Shown here: piece after piece, positions 57,248 through 64,000 of the stretch
Layout of the letters: every line of letters begins with the position of its first letter
Position numbering within the stretch: position 1 is the stretch's first letter
Source: Roseateles noduli
GTDB taxonomy: Bacteria; Pseudomonadota; Gammaproteobacteria; Burkholderiales; Burkholderiaceae_C
NCBI GenBank assembly: GCA_002205125.1
Contig: NIOE01000004.1
Location: 310,001 to 374,000 of the forward strand
DNA length: 64,000 nucleotides
Direction of reading: 5' to 3'
Notes under the pieces: model-generated
Told to the model about the DNA's origin: nothing
The model's database searches: none
Seen by the model: only the letters and a program-made list of their open reading frames with translations
Position numbers and translations under genes: made by a program

Positions 57248-57580
57248 TTACTGCCCCAACGAATCCGTCCGCCTCCTGCTGGAGCTGGTCCCCCGACCTT
57301 GCCCTTGGGGCCGCCCCAGCTGGAGGATCTCGATCGCGTGGCAGGCCGCCTCGGTGGCGTCGCTGAGCGCCTCGTTCTCCGTCGCCCAGGCCGACTCCGA
57401 GACCGGATGGACGACATCCAGGCTCCCGGCCATTTCGAGCTCCTCCCCGAAGGCGTCGGTGGCGTCGCTGCGCCGCCGTCCGGTGTCGAGCAGCTGGTAG
57501 CTGCCGGTGAAGGCTCCGCCGGGGGCGGGCAAGGATTCGACGCGGTAGCTCACGCCGCGGTACTGTCCATCGCGTTGCAT
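57248..57580 (-). CDS. Small hypothetical protein
   Basis: 110 residues from ATG 57580; AGGGAG lies 7-8 nt upstream and decides the start. Sequence: MQRDGQYRGVSYRVESLPAP at the start, then FTGSYQLLDTGRR and ENEALSDATEAACHAIEILQLG; the tail is polar and Ser/Arg-rich. Pattern resembles the small protein at 52508. It lies between the E1 gene and the GAF-GGDEF gene, pointing against both. Function unknown. Confidence 0.55.
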   Translation of the reverse strand: MQRDGQYRGVSYRVESLPAPGGAFTGSYQLLDTGRRRSDATDAFGEELEMAGSLDVVHPVSESAWATENEALSDATEAACHAIEILQLGRPQGQGRGTSSSRRRTDSLGQ

Positions 57581-57763
57581 GCGGGTTCTCCCTGGTGTGC
57601 GATGTTGCGAAAGCGGCAATTCCCACGCCCGGCGGAGCGGCACTATGTCGCGCTCATGAAGGACGTCGTCGCGATCCGTCGGACGGCACCGGTGTCATGA
57701 CGGACGGTGTCCGAGGGCGCTTTGCAGTTGTGACAACATCCACGACTTCAGCCCTGAAGTCGA

Positions 57764-58852
57764 TTGCCGATCTTGGAAGCCCTGCTCGCCCGCCTGACGT
57801 CGACCGTCCCCGTCGCCCGCAACCTGGAACAGCTGACCCGCCCCTTGCTGGACATGCTGGGCACGGTCACCGGGCTGGAGTCGACCTACCTCACTACCAT
57901 CGACCTGCGCGCCGGGGAGCAGCATGTGCTGATGGCCCGCAACGCCGGCAAGATGACGATTCCGGAAGGCCTCACGGTCCCGTGGTCGGACACGCTGTGC
58001 AAGCGCGCGCTCGACGCCGGCCGCATGGCCACCAGCGACGTGGCCGCATGCTGGGGCGACTCCGAGGCCGCCCGCCAGCTCGGGATCCAGACCTATGTGA
58101 GCGCCCCCGTGCGCGACGACGGCGGCGAGCTGCTGGGCACGCTGTGCGCCGCCAGCGCGGAGCGCCGCACCGTCAGTCCCGAGTCCCAGTCGCTGCTGCG
58201 GCTGTTCTCCACGCTGGTGAGCCAGTTCCTGCAGCGCGAGCGGCTGGTGGCCGACCTGCGCGCCGCCAACGAGCAGCTGGCGACCTACGCCCTGACCGAC
58301 GCGCTGACCGGATTGCCGAACCGCCGCGCGCTGTTCGACGAGCTGCAGCGCGAGCTGCAACGCGCCACCCGCGACGGCACCTGCGTGCTGCTGGGCTGCA
58401 TCGACCTGGACGGCTTCAAGTCGGTCAACGACCAGCTCGGCCACAAGCGCGGCGACCTGTTCCTGCGCGAAATCGCCCAGCGCCTGTCGCTGGAGCTGCG
58501 CGGCTCGGACATGCTGGCGCGCGTCGGCGGGGATGAGTTCATCGTCGTCGGCCCGGGCGTGAGCCTGGGCGGACTGCCGCGCTCGGCGGGACCGCTGGTG
58601 GAGCGCGGCGAGCCGGCGCAGGCCGCGCGCACGCTGGAGCAGCGCGCCGCGCTGGCCAGCGTGGGCCGCTTCGACCTCGACGGCCATGCGCTGCAGTACG
58701 CGGGCGCGAGCGTCGGTGTCGTGGCGCTCGATCCGGCCGGGCTCAGTGTCGAGCAGGCGCTGCATCTCGCCGACGAGCGCATGTACGAGGTCAAGCGCCA
58801 GCGTCGCCGCAGCATCGCCGTTCCGGCGGTCCTGGCGCAGGCCGCGGACTGA
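57764..58852 (+). CDS. GAF-domain diguanylate cyclase
   Basis: 362 residues from TTG 57764 (a second TTG at 57773; no ATG near), so the start is uncertain. GAF domain at about residues 20-165 (TTIDLRAGEQHVLMARNAG, VPWSDTLCKRALDAGR, YVSAPVRDDGGELLGTLCAA), then GGDEF with DALTGLPNRRALFDEL, IDLDGFKSVNDQLGH and active-site GGDEF (RVGGDEFIVVG). An insertion of about 35 residues follows GGDEF. Cytosolic. It converges with the large hybrid kinase with no intergenic gap. Confidence 0.88.
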   Translation: MPILEALLARLTSTVPVARNLEQLTRPLLDMLGTVTGLESTYLTTIDLRAGEQHVLMARNAGKMTIPEGLTVPWSDTLCKRALDAGRMATSDVAACWGDSEAARQLGIQTYVSAPVRDDGGELLGTLCAASAERRTVSPESQSLLRLFSTLVSQFLQRERLVADLRAANEQLATYALTDALTGLPNRRALFDELQRELQRATRDGTCVLLGCIDLDGFKSVNDQLGHKRGDLFLREIAQRLSLELRGSDMLARVGGDEFIVVGPGVSLGGLPRSAGPLVERGEPAQAARTLEQRAALASVGRFDLDGHALQYAGASVGVVALDPAGLSVEQALHLADERMYEVKRQRRRSIAVPAVLAQAAD

Positions 58853-61800
58853 TCAGCGCGGACGCGCCAGCAGCACCTTCTCGATGAGCAGGTCGACGTC
58901 CACCGGCTTGGCCAGGTGGTCGTCGAAGCCGGCGGCGATGGCCGCGTCTCGGTCCTGCAGCGTCGCCAGGCCCGTCAGGGCCACGGCGTACAGCGGCGTC
59001 GCGGTGTCGAGCGCGCGCTCGCGGGCCCGCAGCCGTCGCACCAGCGAATAACCGTCCGCGCCGGGCATCGCCACGTCGCTGACGAGCACGTGCGGCGGAT
59101 GCTCGGACGCGGCCGCGATCAGCTCCCAGCCCTGCTCGACCGACCCCGCCGCGCGCACCTCCGCGCCGGCCAGCTCCAGCAGATGCCGCAGCGCGTCCAG
59201 CGCATGGGGATCGTCGTCAACCAGCAGCACGCGCAGGCCGGCCAGGTCGTTGTCGGTGGATTCGCGCGGCGCCGTCTCGGGCGTGTCCGAGGCCAGTTCC
59301 ACCGCGGGGAAACGCACCGTCAGCCGCGTGCCGCGGCCTTCGCCGTCGCTGTGCGCCGTGACGGTGCCGCCGTGCGCCAGCACCAGGTGGCGGACGATGG
59401 ACAGCCCCAGGCCGAGGCCGCCGTATTCGCGCGTGCGGCTGATGTCGGCCTGGGTGAAGCGGTCGAACAGGCGCGGCAGCAGTTCCACCGCGACCCCGAT
59501 GCCGTTGTCGACGACGGCCAGTTCCACCGTCGGGCCGATGCGGCTCAGCGACACGGTGATGCGTCCGTCGCTCGGCGTGAACTTCAGCGCGTTGCCGACA
59601 AGGTTCGCCACGATCTGCTGCATCCGGCGCTGGTCGCCCTGGATGCGGTGCGGCTGCTGCAGGCCGGTGCCGCTCAAGGTCAGGCCCTTGGCCTGCGCCG
59701 CCGGCTGCAGGCCGTCGACGACGCTGCGCACGCAGGCCGCGAGGTCCAGCGGCCGCATCTCCAGCGTCAGGTGGCCGGAGGCGATCCGCGACACGTCCAG
59801 CAGGTCGTCGATCAGCTGCGCCTGCGCCTGGCAGTGCTTGAGGATGGTGGCGATCGCGCGCGTCGCGGTCGCCTCGCCGAGCGTGCCGCGTTCCTGCGAC
59901 TGCTTCAGCACCGAGGCCCAGCCCGAGATCACGTTCAGCGGTGCGCGCAGCTCGTGCGACACCATGCCGAGGAAGTCGTCCTTGGCGGTGTTGGCGCGCT
60001 CCGCGTCGTCGCGCGCATGCTGCGCCGATTCCAGCGCGCAGCGCAGCTCATGGATGTCCTGGAAGGCGATCACGGCGCCGTCGATGCGCTCGTCCGCGGT
60101 GCGGTAGGCCCGCACGTTGATCAGCCACCAGCGGCCTTCGGCGTCCTGGTGCTCGTGCTCGACCGGGGCCAGGCCTTGCACGGCGGCCTGGACCAGCTGT
60201 TCGAGCTGACCCACCGCGAAGCGCGAGGTCACGTTCACCACCGGCTGCCCGATCGCCTGGCCCAGCGCCGCGGGATCGATGCCGAAGAGCTGCGACACCT
60301 GCGGCGACGCGTGCCGCAGACGCAGCTGGCGGTCCAGCACCACCACCGGCAGCGGGATGCCCTCGACGAGGTTGCTCAGGTCGTCGTTGACGAGGTCCAG
60401 CTCGTCGTTGCGGGACTTGAGCTCCTCGTTCAGCGAGAGCAGCTCCTGGTTGGCCGATTCGAGCTCCTGCTTCGCGCTTTGCAATTCCTCGTTGGCGCTC
60501 TGCAGTTCCTCGTTGGTGCTGAGCATCTCCTCGTTGGCGGTGCGCAGCTCCTCGTTGGCCGATTCGAATTCGACGACCAGCGTGCGCAGCTGGGCCTGGG
60601 TCGCTTCGAGCTCGTCCGACAGCGTGGTGACGGTGCGTTCGAGTTCGTCGACCCGCGCGCGGGCCCCGCTGGGCGAGAACGGCGGCGTGGACAGCGCCGA
60701 GGTCACGTCCGCGACGGGTTCGTCGGGCTCGAGCGCGAAGGTCACGAGGAAATGCTGAAGCGCCTCGCCCGCCTCCAGCGGCAGGACTTCCAGCACGTAG
60801 CGCCGGTCGTTGAAGGCGACGCGTTCGCGCCGCACCGGCTGGCCGGTGCGCTTGGCCTCGACCAGCGCGGTGCGCACGGGCACGTTGAGCGCCGCGTTCA
60901 ACAGGCGCGGCAGCGCGAGCGTGGCCTCTCCGCTGGCCGGGGCGATGAAGGCGGAGACGTCGCCGCGGAACTGCACCACGTCGCCGCCCTGGCTGACGAC
61001 GAATCCGGGCGGCACGTAACGCGCGAGCGCGACGCGGTTGGCGGCCTCGCTGACCAGGTCCGGCGGCGGCGCCTGCGGCACGCGCGGCGCGTCGCCGTCG
61101 CTGACCCAGGGGCGCAGCGCGTCGATGGGGAACAGCGGCCGGTGGCGGCGCGAGTTCGGCAGCTTGCGGTACAGGTGCGGCGCGCCGGCGTGCTCGAAGC
61201 CGTCGGCGACGGAGGCCGCCTCGGCGCGGCCCAGCAGCATGAAGCCGTCGTTGCGGCAGGCGTAGTGCAGCACCTCGAAGACATGCTGCTGCGCTTCCTT
61301 GCGCAGGTAGATCAGCATGTTGCGGCAGCTGATCAGCCCCATGCCCGAGAACGGCGCATGCGTGAGCAGGTTGTGCCGCGCGAACACGCACATCTCGCGC
61401 AGGTCCTTGGCCACGAGGTAGCCGCCGGAAGTCGGCACGAAGGCGGTGTCGCGGAAGGGCTGCGGCACGTTCTCCAGCGCGGCGGCGCTGTAGCGGCCGG
61501 CGCGGGCGGTCTCGATCGAGGCCTCGTTCAGGTCGGTGCCGAAGATCTGCACGCGGCGGTTGATGCCCTCGGCGTTCATCGCCTCCTTGAGCAGCATGGC
61601 GATGGTGTAGACCTCCTCGCCGCTGGAGCAGGCCGGCACCCAGATGCGGATGGGGTCGTGGCGCAGCGCCAGCAGCTTGGGCAGCACGACCTGGCGCAGC
61701 ACGTTGACGAACTCGGCGTCGCGGAAGAACGCGGTGACGCCGATCAGCACGTCGTCGCGCAGCGCGGCGGCTTCGTAGGGATCGGTGCGCAGGAACTGCA

Positions 61801-62560
61801 GGTAGGCGCCGACGTCGCGGTCCTTCTGCAGCAGCACGCGGCGCAGGAAGCGGCGGCGCAGGTTGACGTCCTTGACGTAGCCGAGGTTGACGCCGGCCTT
61901 CTGCTGGACGATGGCCAGCGCGGTCTCCAGGGCGTCGACGTCCTGCGCCACGCTGGCGGAGCCGGGCAGGTCGCTTTCGTGGTGCGGCTGGCCGAAGCGG
62001 CGCAGCAGCGCGGCGGGGATGTCCTCCGGCGGCAGCACCTCGTCGACCAGGCCGGTGTTGATCGCCGCGACCGGCATGCCGTCGTGCGCGGCCGTGTTGG
62101 GCGCCTGGGCGAGCGCGAAGCCGCCGGTGGCCTTCAGGTCGACGAGACCGCCCGATCCGTCCTGTCCGGTGCCCGACAGGATGACCACCGCGCCGTCGAG
62201 GTCCGGGTCCTGGGCCAGCGAGGCGAGGAAGGCGTCGATCGGCAGGTGCAGGCCGGGCGTGCGCCGAGTGAGGCGGAAATGCCCGTCCAGCGCCATGACG
62301 CCGCAGTTCTCCGGCAGCACGTAGACGTGGCCGTGCTGGACCTTGGTGAGGTGTTCGAGGCGCTCGACCGGGAGCGAGGTGCGGTCCCGCAGGACCTCGG
62401 GCAGCCTGGTCTCCTCGTTGGGGTCGAGGTGGGTGATCACCAGGACGGCGAAGCCCGGTTCGTTCGGTAGCGCACCAAGCACGGTGCCGAGCGCATCGAT
62501 GCTGCCCGCCGATCCGCCGAGCACCACCACCCGCAAGGGTTGTCGCTCCTCAGTGTCCAC
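58853..62560 (-). CDS. CheB-CheR-PAS-histidine kinase-receiver fusion
   Basis: 1235 residues. Residues 1-195: CheB methylesterase with catalytic Ser (GGSAGSIDAL), His (VITHLDP) and Asp (SGTGQDGSGGL). Residues 215-480: CheR methyltransferase (VNLRRRFLRRVL, IRIWVPACSSGEEVYTIAML, CRNMLIYL). Then a long coiled coil rich in Glu/Leu (about 650-740, heptads such as ELRTANEEMLSTNEELQSAN), a PAS domain, HisKA (FLGMVSHELRAPLNVISGW), HATPase (NALKFTPSDG, GLGLGLSIVRHLV) and receiver (VLLVDDDPHALDAL, VSDVAMPGADGYSL, KPVDVDLL). No separate CheB receiver at the N-terminus. Likely controls adaptation of unconventional receptors and couples to phosphorelay. Confidence 0.93.
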   Translation of the reverse strand: MDTEERQPLRVVVLGGSAGSIDALGTVLGALPNEPGFAVLVITHLDPNEETRLPEVLRDRTSLPVERLEHLTKVQHGHVYVLPENCGVMALDGHFRLTRRTPGLHLPIDAFLASLAQDPDLDGAVVILSGTGQDGSGGLVDLKATGGFALAQAPNTAAHDGMPVAAINTGLVDEVLPPEDIPAALLRRFGQPHHESDLPGSASVAQDVDALETALAIVQQKAGVNLGYVKDVNLRRRFLRRVLLQKDRDVGAYLQFLRTDPYEAAALRDDVLIGVTAFFRDAEFVNVLRQVVLPKLLALRHDPIRIWVPACSSGEEVYTIAMLLKEAMNAEGINRRVQIFGTDLNEASIETARAGRYSAAALENVPQPFRDTAFVPTSGGYLVAKDLREMCVFARHNLLTHAPFSGMGLISCRNMLIYLRKEAQQHVFEVLHYACRNDGFMLLGRAEAASVADGFEHAGAPHLYRKLPNSRRHRPLFPIDALRPWVSDGDAPRVPQAPPPDLVSEAANRVALARYVPPGFVVSQGGDVVQFRGDVSAFIAPASGEATLALPRLLNAALNVPVRTALVEAKRTGQPVRRERVAFNDRRYVLEVLPLEAGEALQHFLVTFALEPDEPVADVTSALSTPPFSPSGARARVDELERTVTTLSDELEATQAQLRTLVVEFESANEELRTANEEMLSTNEELQSANEELQSAKQELESANQELLSLNEELKSRNDELDLVNDDLSNLVEGIPLPVVVLDRQLRLRHASPQVSQLFGIDPAALGQAIGQPVVNVTSRFAVGQLEQLVQAAVQGLAPVEHEHQDAEGRWWLINVRAYRTADERIDGAVIAFQDIHELRCALESAQHARDDAERANTAKDDFLGMVSHELRAPLNVISGWASVLKQSQERGTLGEATATRAIATILKHCQAQAQLIDDLLDVSRIASGHLTLEMRPLDLAACVRSVVDGLQPAAQAKGLTLSGTGLQQPHRIQGDQRRMQQIVANLVGNALKFTPSDGRITVSLSRIGPTVELAVVDNGIGVAVELLPRLFDRFTQADISRTREYGGLGLGLSIVRHLVLAHGGTVTAHSDGEGRGTRLTVRFPAVELASDTPETAPRESTDNDLAGLRVLLVDDDPHALDALRHLLELAGAEVRAAGSVEQGWELIAAASEHPPHVLVSDVAMPGADGYSLVRRLRARERALDTATPLYAVALTGLATLQDRDAAIAAGFDDHLAKPVDVDLLIEKVLLARPR

Positions 62561-62676
62561 CCGCTATCCCGTTGTATTGATTGGAAAACTGCGGCGCAGT
62601 CTACCCCTGTCGGATGACCGGTCGGGCGCAAGGACTCTTGCCGCGGCGCGGACCGTCGCAGGGATACTTCGTCCCC

Positions 62677-63726
62677 ATGTCTCCTTCCATGTCCACCACG
62701 CCCTGGCAGCACACGCACGTCTTCGACGAGGGCAACCCGCTCGCTGCCCGCAACACACGCTGGGCCGTGCTGCTGACGGTGCTCATGATGGTCGCGGAGA
62801 TCGCCGGCGGCTACGTCTTCAATTCGATGGCGCTGCTGGCTGACGGCTGGCACATGAGTTCGCACGCGGTGGCGCTGGGCGTGTCGCTGCTGGCCTACGG
62901 TGCCGCGCGGCGCTGGGCGAAGGACGGGCGCTTCGCCTTCGGCACCTGGAAGATCGAGATCCTGGGCGGCTACAGCAGCGCGCTGCTGCTGGTCGGCGTC
63001 GCGGGGCTGATGCTGTGGCAGTCGGTCGAGCGGCTGATCGCGCCGACGCCCATCCATTACGACCAGGCCATCGCGGTGGCCGCCGTCGGCCTGCTCGTGA
63101 ACCTCGCTTGCGCCTGGCTGCTGCGCGGCGAGCATCACCATCATGGGCATGACCACGCACACGGTCACGGGCATGGTCATGGTCACGGGCATGGGCATGG
63201 GCATGGGCATGACCACGGACACGCATCCGCACACGCCGATGGACATGCACACGATCACGACGGCGGACACAGCCAGGGCGGTCATGCCGACCTGAACCTC
63301 CGCGCCGCCTACATGCATGTGCTGGCCGACGCGGCGACCTCGGTGCTCGCGATCGTGGCGCTGCTGGGCGGCCGGCTGTGGGGCGCGGACTGGCTGGACC
63401 CGGTGATGGGCATCGCTGGCGCGGTGCTGGTGGCGGTCTGGGCGCGCGGGCTGCTGCGCGACACCGGCCGCGTGCTGCTGGATGCCGAGATGGATGCGCC
63501 CGTCGCGGACGAGATCCGCGAGGTGATCGCCGCCGCGCCGTGGCCGGCCGCGATCGCCGACCTGCACGTGTGGCGCGTCGGTCGCGCGCAGTACGCCTGC
63601 ATCGTCTCGCTGGTCACCGACAGCCCCGAGGCGCGACCCGACGACGTGCGGCGCCTGCTGGCCGTGCACGAGGAACTTGTTCACGTCACCGTCGAGATCA
63701 ACCGGCCCGACCGCGCGACTGTCTGA
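62677..63726 (+). CDS. Cation diffusion facilitator (DmeF-like) with His-rich loop
   Basis: 349 residues from ATG 62677 (ATG 62689 also possible). Six membrane helices; helix II carries MALLADGWHMSSHA and helix V YMHVLADAATS, giving the HxxxD metal sites of CDF transporters. Between helices IV and V lies a loop of about 45 residues, mostly alternating His and Gly with some Asp and Ala (63133-63270). The family exports Co, Ni or Zn by proton antiport; the WQHTHVFDEGN start resembles DmeF. C-terminal cytosolic domain present (IADLHVWRVGRAQYA). Confidence 0.9.
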   Translation: MSPSMSTTPWQHTHVFDEGNPLAARNTRWAVLLTVLMMVAEIAGGYVFNSMALLADGWHMSSHAVALGVSLLAYGAARRWAKDGRFAFGTWKIEILGGYSSALLLVGVAGLMLWQSVERLIAPTPIHYDQAIAVAAVGLLVNLACAWLLRGEHHHHGHDHAHGHGHGHGHGHGHGHGHDHGHASAHADGHAHDHDGGHSQGGHADLNLRAAYMHVLADAATSVLAIVALLGGRLWGADWLDPVMGIAGAVLVAVWARGLLRDTGRVLLDAEMDAPVADEIREVIAAAPWPAAIADLHVWRVGRAQYACIVSLVTDSPEARPDDVRRLLAVHEELVHVTVEINRPDRATV

Positions 63727-63781
63727 TCCGCGCCGCGGACCTCGCCGGACACCCTCCGGCGCGCCGCCACAATCGCGGCCC

Positions 63782-63922
63782 ATGAAAACCAACTACCTTC
63801 TCGCCGCCATCCTGGTCAGCAGCCTGATCGGCGCCTTCGTGGCCAACCGTTCGATGAAGACCGCCTGCGCGGTGGCCTCCGGCGCGATCGCGCTGTATGC
63901 CTTGCTGCGCCAGGTCATCTGA
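63782..63922 (+). CDS. Small membrane protein
   Basis: 46 residues: MKTNYLLAAILVSSLIGAFV as one hydrophobic helix and ACAVASGAIALYALLRQVI as a second. ATG is 55 nt after the CDF stop. Ribosome site weak. Possibly a genuine small inner-membrane protein; function unknown. Confidence 0.5.
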   Translation: MKTNYLLAAILVSSLIGAFVANRSMKTACAVASGAIALYALLRQVI

Positions 63923-63929
63923 TCAATTC

Positions 63930-63956
63930 CATCAGATCGAAATGATCGATCTGATG
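63930..63956. terminator. Hairpin after the small membrane protein gene
   Basis: CATCAGATCG (63930-63939), 7-nt loop, CGATCTGATG (63947-63956): a perfect 10-bp stem starting 8 bases after the stop. No T-run follows on the plus strand, so terminator function is only likely by position. Confidence 0.45.
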
Positions 63957-64000
63957 AAGACGCGGAGTCGCTTCACGCGCGCTTGATGCGCGTTGCATGA

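Noticed and set aside
58916-62470. 1184-residue open frame antisense to the CheB-CheR-kinase gene
   Set aside because: Arg/Gln/His/Val-rich composition without any domain; it mirrors a fully conserved gene and exists because of third-position GC bias.

Overview
The window is a GC-rich stretch of a Betaproteobacterium, most likely a Burkholderiales member (Roseateles/Mitsuaria/Rubrivivax-like). This is inferred from gene content: protocatechuate 4,5-cleavage enzyme LigJ, phenol MetA-type outer-membrane protein, DUF899, MmyB-type regulator, KatG, an RtcR/Rsr/RtcBA RNA-repair locus and very large sensor kinases. No rRNA or ordinary tRNA gene is present. Codon use is uniformly rich in third-position GC, so most long ORFs on the opposite strand are shadows of real genes.

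Layout. 1-2389: end of a LysR regulator, ligJ and a YitT-type membrane protein. 2374-9783 (minus strand): a complete retron: an armadillo/HEAT-type repeat protein, a SWIM zinc-finger protein, a structured RNA with a 13-nt a1/a2 inverted repeat and a long msd hairpin, and a retron reverse transcriptase carrying two membrane helices at its C-terminus. From memory this trio matches the type XIII retron component list (ARM, WHSWIM, RT). 9953-14513: small metabolic genes and two divergent regulator/SDR pairs. 14562-17339: three tandem paralogous membrane-anchored proteins. 17466-22539: 1-Cys peroxiredoxin, an outer-membrane-like protein, a NYN-domain protein and katG. 22597-23724: an MNT/HEPN toxin-antitoxin-like pair behind four 17-bp palindromes spaced exactly 20 bp. 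23780-29694: CAP lipoprotein, beta-propeller and regulator, glutaredoxin, DUF899, chalcone-isomerase-like protein and MetA-like porin.

29767-34802 holds three tandem paralogous genes for pentatricopeptide repeat (PPR) proteins with almost identical 35-residue repeats. The repeats differ largely at residues 5 and 35, the two residues that set RNA base choice in the plant PPR code, and each protein ends in an SMR-like domain (LDLH and GSHG motifs). They look like three RNA-binding proteins of different programmed specificity, possibly endonucleases, in a bacterium. This is the least expected system in the window.

34790-41127: VOC protein, hybrid sensor kinase, lipoproteins, nitronate monooxygenase and aldo/keto reductase. 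41221-49021: an RNA-repair locus. Sigma-54 activator RtcR faces an operon read from a consensus -24/-12 promoter: rsr (Ro60), two Y RNAs with circularly permuted tRNA-like heads, rtcB, a HEAT-repeat gene and rtcA. 49198-64000: a propeller-sensor diguanylate cyclase, a chemoreceptor, a solitary divergent 2-oxoglutarate dehydrogenase E1, a GAF-GGDEF protein, a CheB-CheR-PAS-kinase-receiver fusion and a His-rich CDF metal exporter.

Three separate RNA-centred systems (retron, PPR-SMR triplet, Rsr/Y RNA/RtcBA) therefore lie within 45 kb. Functional links among them are not shown by the sequence.
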